DNA of 64,000 nt from Ruminococcus flavefaciens (GTDB lineage: Bacteria; Bacillota; Clostridia; Oscillospirales; Ruminococcaceae): assembly GCA_002310115.1 (NCBI GenBank), contig DBYI01000037.1, positions 1 to 64,000 of the forward strand. Direction: 5' to 3'. The position numbers and the translations under genes were made by a program. The notes below the pieces were generated by a model. The model did no database searches. It was not told the origin of the DNA and was given only the letters and a program-made list of their open reading frames with translations. Positions 55,001 to 63,400 of the stretch are shown piece after piece (position 1 is the first letter of the stretch; every line of letters starts with the position of its first letter).

Positions 55001-55778
55001 TTTCTTCACTGCCGCCACCACCGCCACCGCCGTTATAACCATTCTCATATACAGCGAGGCTCTTGACATTAGCAGAACCATTTGATCTGTAGCCCTCAAT
55101 ATTAAGAGATACCTCATAGAGAGTACCAGACATATCGAGACCAGCCTTTGACCATGCGTCAAAGTGCTTACCTACATGGATAGTGCCCTTCATATAGTTA
55201 GTTGTATTGTTTCTTGAACCACTTGTCTGACGAATACTCCAGTACTGTGGGAAAGTAGCTGTACCGTCAAGAGAAGGCTGGTTGTAACGCATTGTCTTGG
55301 CAATATCATAAGTATTTCCGTCAAGAGTTACAGTGCCCTTTCTCTCAGCGCCGTCTCCGGGTGGACGCCAGTCGCCCCAGCCTTCAACAATGTAATACTC
55401 CATAAGAGGATTTCTAGTCCATCCATAAACGCACATGTAAGAATTTCCTCTTGGAGTATACTCAACATCATAAGTTAGAGTTATATCAGATCCTATCTGA
55501 TTGTACCTCTGCTTTTTACTGTCGTAATTCTTACCCATACGAGCCAGGAAGTTTTCAATTCCACTCCAGGAACAGGAAAATGAACCTGCGCCTGGATTCA
55601 TTGAAGCCTGACCAGTATAGTTCTGATTCCACATCTCATAATCAAATCCGCCGATATTACCTCTAACCTGCTGATCAGCTGCATTAACAACCGTAACAGG
55701 AACAGAAGGAATACTTGCAGCGATCATCACAGCGGTAGTACCTGCGCCGACGATCTTCTTCAAGATGCCTTTTCTCAT
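52092..55778 (-). CDS. Cellulosomal multienzyme: GH11 - CBM22 - GH10 - dockerin - CE1
   Basis: Secreted three-enzyme xylan degrader, 1228 residues. The ATG at 55778 lies at a usable distance from GTGAGG; the ATG at 55787 is only one base from it. Signal peptide 1-35; GH11 (about 37-240; Glu in EYYIVEGWG and in LNIEGYRSNG); Gly linker; CBM22 (about 270-425; W-TGRG, R-ENEWNG); GH10 barrel (about 450-798; acid/base Glu in DVCNELF, nucleophile Glu in ITELDI); Thr linker; dockerin (about 845-915, WGDANSDGGIDMADAVIIMQ); Thr linker; CE1 (about 965-1228, Ser in GGFSMGG). The GH11 part is nearly identical to that of the protein at 12799-15639. It would cleave the xylan backbone by two mechanisms and remove ester groups in one particle. 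Confidence 0.95.
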   Translation of the reverse strand: MRKGILKKIVGAGTTAVMIAASIPSVPVTVVNAADQQVRGNIGGFDYEMWNQNYTGQASMNPGAGSFSCSWSGIENFLARMGKNYDSKKQRYNQIGSDITLTYDVEYTPRGNSYMCVYGWTRNPLMEYYIVEGWGDWRPPGDGAERKGTVTLDGNTYDIAKTMRYNQPSLDGTATFPQYWSIRQTSGSRNNTTNYMKGTIHVGKHFDAWSKAGLDMSGTLYEVSLNIEGYRSNGSANVKSLAVYENGYNGGGGGGGSEETVTPTKTVEPDENGDYFTNNFENGAGDWTGRGSASVDTNSKNFYDGSKSLYVSGRENEWNGCAIPLDSSAFVPGETYSFSAAVLQNSGNAVTLQMSLQQGDGNGASYTQIADCSAKSGEWTKLENTKFTIPSNSGDIILYIETPEDSGDLCDFFVDAVQVSKSGKSSSVVTGQGTVGDTTTGGGGSSGGGDSSSTVSATGVRAHQNLNYKYEKGGDGFKDYMGPYFRLGTSVSGNEIGNSQAQQFIKKNYNSITCENEMKPDSIVAGVNGDNVNISLNNASGILKFAEQNGIGVRGHTFVWYSQTPSSLFQDNGGTVSKDRMNKRLESMIKNTFSAIKSQFPNLNLHSYDVCNELFVNDGGGMRPASNSNWSRVYNGSSEFVVNAFKYARQYAPKDCKLYLNDYNEYMSAKTKDLVNMAKTVMKEGDYIDGIGMQAHLDSKYPSASEFETAIKQFESLGLDVQITELDITNSTGSNGQLYPQIFEVAMKHAKNISTVTLWGTTDERSWRYRENGGSPLPFSNYQPKSFYNDIIALTKKIDPPNYDEEVTTTTTTTTTTAPVVTTTTTTVPAKDLKELLNENVEKWGDANSDGGIDMADAVIIMQSLANPNKYKLSDKGKFNADVYEAGGGITTIDAFTIQKYLLGLIKTLPDSYADKILTVSTTAPETTTTTTTTTTTTTTTTTTTTTQPKSNFNYNANLQYKAAPDYYFNGCQQQGKVTKESYNGINGYNSLNVYTPYNYDPSKKYNIFYLMHGGGENENTLISQNDTMIQNMLDNMIKNGELEPLIVVFPTFNKTEAGRFYSEFRQSVVPFVEGKYSTYANKDTSESSLKASRFHRAYGGFSMGGVSTWAVFENCLDIVAYFMPLSGDSWNGNSAYDKAKGIANAVDKSGLQKNEYFIFCATGSTDIAYPNVSPQIDEMKKMSQFVYTSDFSKGNLYFMVVNGKDHWWGNVRHYVYDALPYFFHEGQ

Positions 55779-55831
55779 TTTGATCATTCCTCACTTTCTA
55801 AAAATTATTAGTGATTTTTCCCTTTTCTCGA

Positions 55832-55884
55832 CTAAGAAAAAGCACAAAAGTACAATAAACTTTTGAGTCCCATCTTTTTCTTAG
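55832..55884 (-). promoter_or_regulatory. Structured 5' leader of the multienzyme mRNA
   Basis: On the minus strand an 11-bp stem CTAAGAAAAAG / CTTTTTCTTAG encloses a second stem CAAAAGT / ACTTTTG with a seven-base loop. It lies wholly between the promoter and the start codon and has no T run after it, so it is not a simple terminator. mRNA stabilisation or a binding site is possible. Confidence 0.55.
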
Positions 55885-55895
55885 CTCTTATTTTT

Positions 55896-55924
55896 ATTTT
55901 ATTACGCTTTTGTGAACATGGCAA
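55896..55924 (-). promoter_or_regulatory. Promoter of the multienzyme gene
   Basis: Minus-strand TTGCCA (55924-55919), 17 bases, TAAAAT (55901-55896). Confidence 0.6.
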
Positions 55925-55932
55925 GTCGTTTT

Positions 55933-55966
55933 TTGCTATCGGCAACCACTTTTGGCCACTTTTTGC
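55933..55966 (-). promoter_or_regulatory. Conserved upstream element of xylanase genes, copy 2
   Basis: Plus-strand reading TTGCTATCGGC, ten bases, GGCCA, four bases, TTGC; ends a few bases upstream of the -35 box, as in copy 1 at 15757-15789. Confidence 0.55.
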
Positions 55967-56180
55967 TGTTTTTTACATTTTTGGTTCAACTTTGACCCTG
56001 CTTTTTATATACTCTCTGTCATTTTGAGCTTTTTTATAACATTTTACGCACAGGCTTTTTTTCTTTTATTAGCACAATAGTACTATAAATCAATTACGTA
56101 TATGTACTTATTAATAAAACAATAGTGCTACTCGTTATTATCATTTACTGCCTATTGAATGTATATTAAACTATTACTGT

Positions 56181-56218
56181 CATTCATCTCTGACCTCTAT
56201 AGGTGAGAGAGATGAATG
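56181..56218. other. Isolated hairpin
   Basis: CATTCATCTCT / AGAGATGAATG, perfect 11-bp stem, with a short ACCT/AGGT stem in the loop. No T run on either strand; about 100 bases before the decayed methyltransferase gene. Confidence 0.45.
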
Positions 56219-56322
56219 GAGTGATGAATAGAACAACAAAGTCACAACTATTTATTAATGCAAACAAGGTATAATAAACTCTGAAACATATACAACTCTT
56301 TTTCTTAGCGAAAGGAGCCATT

Positions 56323-57062
56323 ATGTAACTTAGATTATCGTTTGACACTATTCCTGAACAGTTTGAAAAAGGGAGCCCCCACTATAGTCGCAAGCTTTTC
56401 AATCTACTCATAAAATAGCTGCTATTAACAATAACTCAACGGTACTGGAAATAAGTCCCGGCGCAGGACAGGCTACCGATCCGATACTAGAAACCGGATG
56501 CAATTACACGGCCATAGAGCTCGGCAGCAATCTCTCCCAATCTCTACTTAGCAAATATAAAAGCGCAGATAATCACAACCTTATCAATGTCGATTTCATC
56601 AATTACTGTTTCGGCGAAGAGAAATTCGATATGATATATTCCACTGCAGCAATACAGTGGATTCCAGAAAATATTGCATTCAGCAAAACTTTTAAACTCC
56701 TAAAAAGCAGCGGAACACCTGCAATGGCTCTCTCTTCTTAACAGCCGCAAATGTACAGAGATATGCAGAATTTCTACGACAAATACTTCAAAACTGAAAA
56801 CAATAGTAACGGTTGTTTTGCATATGACAACGTGTTGAATTACGGCTTTATCAACCTTGAAACTCATGTCTTCCGCGGAATAAAGGAGTTTTCATCTGAG
56901 AAATACGTTAATTACTTCAGCACTCATAGTGACCACATAGCACGTAAAGAGCCATTCAGAACACCTTTCTTCAAAGGTACAAAAGGAACCATAAAAAGCC
57001 ACGGAAACAAGCTTGTTATCAACGGCGAACACATACTTAAAACAGTAAAAAAAGTGCAATAA
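56323..57062 (+). pseudogene. Decayed SAM-dependent methyltransferase
   Basis: A normal ribosome site (AAAGGAG) precedes ATG at 56323, but codon 2 is TAA. The reading continues RLSFDTIPEQFEKGSPHYS, typical for the N-terminus of class I methyltransferases, then shifts frame near 56408-56417. The next part has the SAM-binding motif VLEISPGAGQATDPILETGC and IYSTAAIQWIP, is stopped by TAA at 56739, and continues in the same frame to 57062. Three independent lesions make this a true pseudogene of a protein of about 245 residues. Confidence 0.88.
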
Positions 57063-57088
57063 AAAGCAGGAGAAATCCCCTGCTTTTT
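57061..57088. terminator. Bidirectional terminator
   Basis: Perfect 10-bp stem AAAAAGCAGG / CCTGCTTTTT with an eight-base loop. Confidence 0.85.
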
Positions 57089-57093
57089 ATGCT

Positions 57094-57612
57094 TTATTCA
57101 CACCAGTAAACGTAGTTTTCTTTTCTCGGAGCTGCTTCAGGTTCTTCACAGTCTGCATAGCCTAAAACGCAATGTGCTATCCCCTCGTAATTCCCATAGA
57201 TGCCAAGCTTTTTGAGAATCTCCCTGCCCTCTTCAGACTCAAATTCTTCCTTTGCGCGATGTATCCAACAACTTGACAGCCCGTATGCATGAGCAGCATT
57301 CATGAGATTTCCCATAACAAGGCTTCCATCATAAAGATAAGTAAACATATCCTTATCCGCAAGTACGATAAGCACAACAGGAGCGTTATAGAAAGGATCG
57401 CCGTCCATGCCCATTACCTTTGCATTCATTACTGAAAGCTTGTCACGTATCTCTTTGTTAGTTACAGCAACAATTATTGGCGACTGACGATTCATGCCCG
57501 TTGCAGCATAAGTACCTGTCTCGATTATCTTCCCGATAATATCCTTAGGCGGCATGTCAGATTTGAATTTTCTGATGCTTCTTCGTGTTAAAAGGTTTTC
57601 GATTGCGTCCAT
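57094..57612 (-). CDS. Nitroreductase-family FMN oxidoreductase
   Basis: 172 residues; FMN-binding start NLLTRRSIRKF, AATGMNRQSP, the family's mid-region LMNAAHAYGLSSCWIHRA and end HCVLGYAD. Predicted soluble FMN enzyme reducing nitro or quinone compounds with NAD(P)H. ATG after AAGGGAGG. It stands alone with its own promoter and terminator, and is only distantly alike to the nitroreductase at 8652-9164. Confidence 0.88.
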   Translation of the reverse strand: MDAIENLLTRRSIRKFKSDMPPKDIIGKIIETGTYAATGMNRQSPIIVAVTNKEIRDKLSVMNAKVMGMDGDPFYNAPVVLIVLADKDMFTYLYDGSLVMGNLMNAAHAYGLSSCWIHRAKEEFESEEGREILKKLGIYGNYEGIAHCVLGYADCEEPEAAPRKENYVYWCE

Positions 57613-57700
57613 AATATTTCCTCCCTTGATAAATATAGTTATATAAATAATATTATGTTCTAAGAAACCACTATAAATTTGTTTTTAAAATGTCAAAAAT

Positions 57701-57729
57701 ATTATACTATATTTCATATGATTAGTCAA
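57701..57729 (-). promoter_or_regulatory. Promoter of the nitroreductase gene
   Basis: Minus-strand TTGACT (57729-57724), 17 bases, TATAAT (57706-57701). Confidence 0.8.
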
Positions 57730-57929
57730 CTATTTTGTATGATTTTCAGCATATAATGTCTTTTGTCAAACCACCTCACGCTTTAGAAAATCTTTTACTT
57801 TACACTTGAAGTCGCATAAAGTCACAATTTTCCTTCTTTCTTTCACAAATATATTTTTGATTAGAAGAAGAAGGACTCTATCGGAAATTAAACAATATCA
57901 TCAGACAACATTCCTGTTTTACAATCGAG

Positions 57930-58029
57930 TAGGAGGCTAATCATTAGTTGATTTGCCACCCCCAGTCGTACGTACTGTCGGGTGAATTAGGAACTTTCAC
58001 CCGTTAGAAACGTGCGCTGCCGAGCGCAC
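57930..58029. other. Cluster of hairpins, possible RNA gene or transposon-end relic
   Basis: Three to four stems in 100 bases: AATCA / TGATT near 57940, GGGTGAA / TTCACCC (57980-57986 with 57996-58002) and GTGCGCT / AGCGCAC (58012-58018 with 58023-58029). The segment is richer in G+C than its surroundings and carries no open frame. Ends of IS200/IS605-type elements and their guide RNAs can look like this, but no transposase gene remains nearby. Confidence 0.4.
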
Positions 58030-58035
58030 CAAAAA

Positions 58036-58063
58036 AAAGACGACAGTTTTGTCTGCCGTCTTT
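58036..58063 (-). terminator. Terminator of the CE1-dockerin gene
   Basis: Minus-strand AAAGACGGCAG / CTGTCGTCTTT stem with one mismatch, then eight T; 17 bases past the stop. Confidence 0.85.
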
Positions 58064-58079
58064 AAGGAATATTCAATAA

Positions 58080-59702
58080 TCAACCTTTTATCGGAAGCAA
58101 TGAAATAATTTTCAAAAGGAGCTTCTGTATTGCTAAAGCATCACTCAATGTAACACCTTTAGTGCTCTGATCGCAATCCGAATTAGCGATTCCATCAGCT
58201 GTAATGTGCTTTGGTTCAGTACCGTTTAGACCATATTTATTCGGATTTGCAAGGAACTGCATTACAATCACCACATCGGACATATCAATATTTCCATCGC
58301 AGTTTGCATCACCAAATTTGATTACCTTCTGCGGTGCAGGCTTTGTAGTTGTAGTAGTTGGCTTTGCAGTCGTAGTTGTAGCCTTTGTAGTTGTAGTTGT
58401 TGGCTTTGCAGTCGTAGTTGTAGCCTTTGTTGTAGTAGTTGGCTTTGCAGTCGTAGTTGTAGCCTTTGTTGTTGTAGTTGTTGGCTTTGCAGTCATAGTT
58501 GTAGCTTTTGTTGTAGCTGTTGGATTTACACTTGTAACTACATTAGACTTAGACACTGTCTCCGATATAGCAGTACCACTTATCACACCCACCAGATTAC
58601 CACTCTTATCAGCCAACTCACAGCTTATCTTCTTTCCGACATCAGAAGAAGTAAGAGTGTAACTGCTTGAAGTTGCGCCGCTTATGTAATTTTTTCCTAT
58701 TCTCCATTTATATGTGAATTCGGAAGCATTGCTGCCTGAAACAACAGCGCTTACAGTCTCTCCTTCTTTATATGTGCCATTAATGCTAACTTTTCCATAA
58801 AGTCCTTCTGTTCCAGAACCGCAAGCAACTTCAACCGTCTCAGGTGTCGGCAAGCACTCATTTTTCATATAGTACATGAAGGCAAATATTTCTCTTGAAA
58901 AAAGATTCCATCCATGTGGAATATCGGCTCCATCCGCAGAAGCCGGACCTACATATTTCTTGAAGCGACCTTCTATATTCTGTCCGTTATTTGCAACAGC
59001 AGCCATGAAATTTTGAACATTATTCTTAAACTGAACATCTTCACCTGCGCCGTAAGCCATAATGAAATGACCATCTTCATTCTTTGGGAATGTAAGATCA
59101 GAAGCTTTTTTTACAAATCCATAATCTGAATTCGAATAAAATACCCATGCAGGACTAAGACCACCTACATTTGCGAATGTATCTCCCATTTTGCATCCTG
59201 CATATAATGCAGCTGCTCCGCCCATCGAGAATCCCATAACGGAATAAGGAGCTGAATAATCTATCTTCTCAGACAAATCCCCTGCATTTATATGATCAAT
59301 CAGGTCCTCACAATATCCATTTGAAATAAACTCTCCAAAATCAGTAATGCCCCATGACGGTTCCTTTATTTGATCTATCTGAGGCATAACCAAAACCATA
59401 GGATCAACATAACCCTTAGCAATCCATTTGTTCATATTGTTAATCATAATCGCAGACTGATTTGCTGGGCCATACGAACCATGAAAAAGCACCATTAAAG
59501 GGTAATTGCCCTCTTCAGACGGATCTAGCCAAGCGCCTTTGTTATAAGTCGGATCAATTGAATATGAATGCAAATTACTTGCAAGATACATTTTTGTTTC
59601 AGCAGCATTCACTTTAGAACCGAGATCGTAAGTGCCGAAAGTGCAAACAAGCATAACAGCTGCCAGCACTTTAGCTGTGAATTTGGTTATTTTACTATTC
59701 AT
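58080..59702 (-). CDS. Secreted CE1-like esterase with Ig-like domain and dockerin
   Basis: 540 residues. Signal peptide 1-33; alpha/beta-hydrolase domain (about 35-285) with oxyanion-side LMVLFHGS and nucleophile Ser in VMGFSMGGAAALYAG, acid/His region near DIPHGWNLF; an Ig-like domain (about 295-385; EFTYKWRIGKNYISGATSSSYTLTS region); a linker of repeated TTTTKATTTTAKP units; a dockerin (about 460-540, FGDANCDGNIDMSDVVIVMQFLANPNKYG). Predicted feruloyl or acetyl esterase of the cellulosome; the acyl group cannot be told. ATG after GAGGAGG. Its CE1 domain is much less like the other CE1 domains here than those are to each other. Confidence 0.9.
   Translation of the reverse strand: MNSKITKFTAKVLAAVMLVCTFGTYDLGSKVNAAETKMYLASNLHSYSIDPTYNKGAWLDPSEEGNYPLMVLFHGSYGPANQSAIMINNMNKWIAKGYVDPMVLVMPQIDQIKEPSWGITDFGEFISNGYCEDLIDHINAGDLSEKIDYSAPYSVMGFSMGGAAALYAGCKMGDTFANVGGLSPAWVFYSNSDYGFVKKASDLTFPKNEDGHFIMAYGAGEDVQFKNNVQNFMAAVANNGQNIEGRFKKYVGPASADGADIPHGWNLFSREIFAFMYYMKNECLPTPETVEVACGSGTEGLYGKVSINGTYKEGETVSAVVSGSNASEFTYKWRIGKNYISGATSSSYTLTSSDVGKKISCELADKSGNLVGVISGTAISETVSKSNVVTSVNPTATTKATTMTAKPTTTTTKATTTTAKPTTTTKATTTTAKPTTTTTKATTTTAKPTTTTTKPAPQKVIKFGDANCDGNIDMSDVVIVMQFLANPNKYGLNGTEPKHITADGIANSDCDQSTKGVTLSDALAIQKLLLKIISLLPIKG
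58335..58535 (-). repeat. Thr-Lys-Ala/Pro linker repeats
   Basis: Direct repeats of about 36-51 bases encoding TTTTTKATTTTAKP, four copies; normal cellulosomal linker. Confidence 0.85.
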
Positions 59703-59784
59703 ACTTTTTACCTCCTCATGTACTTAATGTATTTTCCCCTAATCGACTTTTGCCCGAATCATCGGTATGATTCAGTGTTCTTTG

Positions 59785-59813
59785 ATTATAGCACAAATAA
59801 AAATGTATGTCAA
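59785..59813 (-). promoter_or_regulatory. Consensus sigma-A promoter of the CE1-dockerin gene
   Basis: Minus-strand TTGACA (59813-59808), 17 bases, TATAAT (59790-59785): a perfect consensus. Confidence 0.9.
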
Positions 59814-60139
59814 ATAGAAACGAGTCTAACACTCACTCACTCATCGAGCATACTATACATATAAAATCGCCTCAACTTTTTGGATAAAAGAATGAATCAT
59901 CAGTCATATCCCGATTTACTGCTCTCTTATGCTACATTATAAATACATATATATGTCAGAATTTGTTATTGTCAATATATATTTTTTCATATGTTTGTTT
60001 CGATCGTATTAAAAATATATATATCAAATCAGCAGAAGCTATATGTAATATTCGCACTAATTTATACGCTCTGGAAAGCCTCTGTTTGTAATCTATGCAC
60101 GATTATTGTGAATAAATTATGAAATGTAGGTAAACAGAC

Positions 60140-60168
60140 ATGACATTCGTTTTTAGATATGATATAAT
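60140..60168 (+). promoter_or_regulatory. Promoter upstream of leader ORF and repeat protein
   Basis: ATGACA (60140-60145), 17 bases, TATAAT (60163-60168) with extended TGA before the -10. Confidence 0.7.
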
Positions 60169-60235
60169 GATGGTTACAAGTTGCTAATATTCAAAAATGC
60201 ACTGGAAATCATAATTGTAGGGGGGGGAAGTTTCC

Positions 60236-60319
60236 ATGCACACGCTGTACAGCTTTTCAAATAATGCATGGTCTAACTATATCCTCGTACTATTTAATTT
60301 AGTTTCAAAAGCGTACTGA
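60236..60319 (+). CDS. Short leader ORF, 27 residues
   Basis: ATG at 60236 follows a run of eight G (AGGGGGGGGAAG), a strong ribosome site, and the frame runs 27 codons to TGA at 60317-60319. The peptide has a hydrophobic middle (NYILVLFNLV). Its last codons and stop lie inside the left arm of the following terminator hairpin, so translation would influence whether the hairpin forms. It could be a regulatory leader peptide or a small membrane peptide. Confidence 0.5.
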   Translation: MHTLYSFSNNAWSNYILVLFNLVSKAY

Positions 60320-60354
60320 ATAAGGTTTTCCCTACCCTTATGAGTGCGCTTTTT
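60307..60354 (+). terminator. Terminator between promoter and repeat-protein gene
   Basis: AAAAGCGTACTGAATAAGG pairs with CCTTATGAGTGCGCTTTT with one bulge and one G-T pair; T-rich 3' arm. It lies downstream of the short ORF and about 110 bases before the large gene, so it is placed to attenuate transcription. Confidence 0.75.
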
Positions 60355-60463
60355 ATATTATCTGTAAAGATATGATTAAGTATAGTGTTCCCACACTCGT
60401 CAGCACAAAAGAACTTTACAGAATTACTTTAAATGATATTATTTTAATTGGAGGAAAAACAAG

Positions 60464-63400
60464 ATGGGTAAAACAAGTAAATCTTCTTTCAAAAAAGTTG
60501 CTGCTGGCGTTCTTGCAGTTATCACACTGGCATCCTACTCACTTCCTGCTAATACAGGATTCTTTTCTAACACAAATACCCTTTCTGCAAACGCAACAGG
60601 AACAGAAAACAGTATCCATGTTTATGGCAGTCTCAGGAATGCGACAGGCGAAACGCTGAAAGTTGTATACTCTCCTCAGAATGCTCTTTCGACATCATCA
60701 TTAAAAATTTTTGAAGATGGCGAATTGTGGGATTTTGACGGTGATATTACCAAAATATACAGTCCTGTAAAGCTCGTATTTCCAACTCAATGGAATACTG
60801 ATTTTCAGAAAACTGAGGAAACTCCTCATGTTGATGACATCACAAACGAAGTGCTCACAGATGAAGGCTATGAATATACATTCAATTCACCTAAGAACAA
60901 TAAATATCAGTATGAAAACCTTACTTATGCCAAGAGGGAAGTTATTTTCACCAAAAGAGGTGATTATACCAACAACGGAAACGGTACTCATACAAATCCC
61001 TTAGATAATACGGTTGAGGAACACGACACCACAGAGTTCGAAGTAAAATCTGAAACAAAGGGAAATTACGGATTTGATGACCTTGGCAACGGATTATGGA
61101 GATCAAACAATTATGGTAAGTACTATTCCTCTACTACAAATGCAAAGACTACCTTCAAAGTAACTGTCCAAAAAGGTCATTCAGTTAACTTAAACTACTG
61201 GGTATCTAATGAGGAATGCATTGACTACCTCAAGCTCACAATTGACGGCGTCAACGTATTCAAACAGAAAAACTATATTCTTGAAGGTGCTACAAACAGA
61301 TCATCAGGTCTTTTCACGCTCTCGCCTGGAAAAACTCACACTATAGTTGCTGAATACTGTCATTTTGAAGATCCTACACAGGAAGCTATTTCTCAGACAG
61401 CCCGCTACCTCGATGCAGCGTACATACAGTTTTCTTCGCCATGCAGCAAATGTGATTACACCCCTGTAAGATCATATATGCAGTTTGACAGATTCTACAA
61501 GGGTGATATTGGAGTAGAGAACGGCGAACATATAACCCCTACTCTTACATGGGGAAATACAGGCAAGAAGTACTGGGTCAACAATAAGAGTTCCGTTTAT
61601 TCAAATGATTCTCTTTATTTTGACTGTCCCGAAAACAATTTCACAGTTACTGAGAATATCGGTAATTTCAAATACGGCTCGGTCAACTATCATCACAGAT
61701 ATGATATTGAAGTTCCCAACCCTGAGCTTGGCGTATTTATTGATGTATCAGAAGGATATTATGATGATACGAACTACCTTTTCTCATGCAAAGCCAAGAA
61801 AGGTGTTTCAACTGATCTTTCAAAACTCACTGTTAACGACTTCGTTATAACTATGGATCCAACACTTGACGAGGAAGAGGCAGCACGCTTAAAGGCTGTT
61901 ATCGAATCAGATGAAACTATAAAGTGGATCAAAACTTTCACAAATGGTGCAGTATACTATGTTATCTACAACCCTGAGCTTGCTGAATATGATGAGTGGG
62001 ATGACACTGCCTTCATTTCTTACTGTGTATACGACATAGGTAAATATGAGATAACCGACAGCGATATCGATTCTCCTGTTGATCTTATTACTCTTGATAA
62101 AAACGGCAAGGCTTATCCCAACACATTTGTAAAAGTAATTGCAGAAAATGCAGACGGCACATCTTCCGCTCTTGTTGAAAATAAAGATTTCAAGTTTGTT
62201 TCAGGTTCAACAGACCATAGTGGCGAATTCACAGTTGAGCTTAAGGGTATCGGCGACTGCACTGGTTATGCTTCAAAGACTATGACAATAGTATCAGCTA
62301 ATGAGCTTACAAAGGTAGAAGCTAAGGCACCTGGCAAGGACGGTTACGGCAACATCGAATATTATACTGCAAATGATAAATTCTACCTCCCTGTTGATGG
62401 CTATACAAATGGATATAAGGAAGTTTCAGAGGAAGATGTTATCATCGAGGGAACAGCATCTGTAATCTCAGACGACTTCATCGTTCCTGCAGTCGATCTT
62501 ATTGTTCTTGACAACGACGGTAAAGCTTCTCCTAACAATTATGTAAGTGTAGTTGAGTACGATAAAGCTGGAAATGCTACAGAGCTTACTGAAGGCACTG
62601 ATTACGAATTTGTTTCCGCAAATTCTACAAGCGAGAGCGGCAGTTTCAATGTTGAGATCAGCGGTATCGGCAACTACACAGGTACAGCTTCAAAGTCTAT
62701 GAACGTTGTTGCTGCAAGTGATCTCACAAAGGTAGAAGCTAAGGCAGCAGACATAGGTGTTGCAGGGAATATCGAATACTACACAGCTGACGGTGAATAC
62801 TACCTCCCTGTTGAGGGCTATGAGAACGGATACAAGGTAGTTTCCGAGGCAGACGTTATCATTGAAGCAATAAATCTTGATGTTACAGACGACTTTATCG
62901 TTCCAGCAGTTGATCTTATCGTTCTTGACAAAGACGGACAGGCTTCTCCCAACAACTATGTAAGTGTTATTGGAAAAGACCTGAACGGAAAGTCTATAGA
63001 ACTTACAGAGGGTCAGGATTACGAATTTGTATCCGCAGCTTCTACAAGCAAGAGTGGAAGTTTCAATGTTGAGATAAGCGGTATCGGTGGCTATACAGGC
63101 ACAGCTTCAAAGGCAATGAATGTTATTGCTTCCAGTGACCTCACAAAAGTTGAAGCTAAGGCTGCTGGAAAAGGCGTTAACGGTAATATCGAATATTTCA
63201 CAGTAAACGATAAGTACTATCTGCCTGTTGAGGGCTATGAAAACGGATACAAGGAAGTTTCCGAAGCAGACGTTATCATAGAAGGAACAGTTTCTCCAAT
63301 CTCAGACGACTTTATTGTTCCCGCAGTTGATCTTATCGTTCTTGACACGGATGGAAAAGCTTCTCCTAACAATTATGTAAGTATAGTTGAGTATGACAAG

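Larger units (their letters stand above)
55779..56322. other. Intergenic region upstream of the multienzyme gene
   Basis: About 540 bases. Holds a structured leader (55832-55884), a promoter (55896-55924), the conserved upstream element (55933-55966) and an unexplained hairpin (56181-56218). No gene seen. Confidence 0.6.
57613..58079. other. Intergenic region with promoter and hairpin cluster
   Basis: About 470 bases: nitroreductase promoter (57701-57729), a cluster of short hairpins with higher G+C (57930-58029) and the terminator of the CE1-dockerin gene (58036-58063). Confidence 0.6.
59703..60463. other. Divergent intergenic region, esterase / repeat protein
   Basis: About 760 bases. Contains the esterase promoter (59785-59813), a leader hairpin GAATCAT / ATGATTC (59756-59773), a plus-strand promoter (60140-60168), a short leader ORF (60236-60319) and a terminator (60307-60354) before the large gene. 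The part 59880-60130 is AT-rich with nothing recognised. Confidence 0.6.

Noticed and set aside
55925..56320. Small RNA gene in the AT-rich gap
   Set aside because: Only one isolated hairpin without promoter or T run could be seen; not enough to call an RNA gene.
60372..60659. Alternative plus-strand frame over the start of the repeat protein
   Set aside because: It overlaps the signal peptide region of the large gene in another frame and lacks a ribosome site and protein-like composition.
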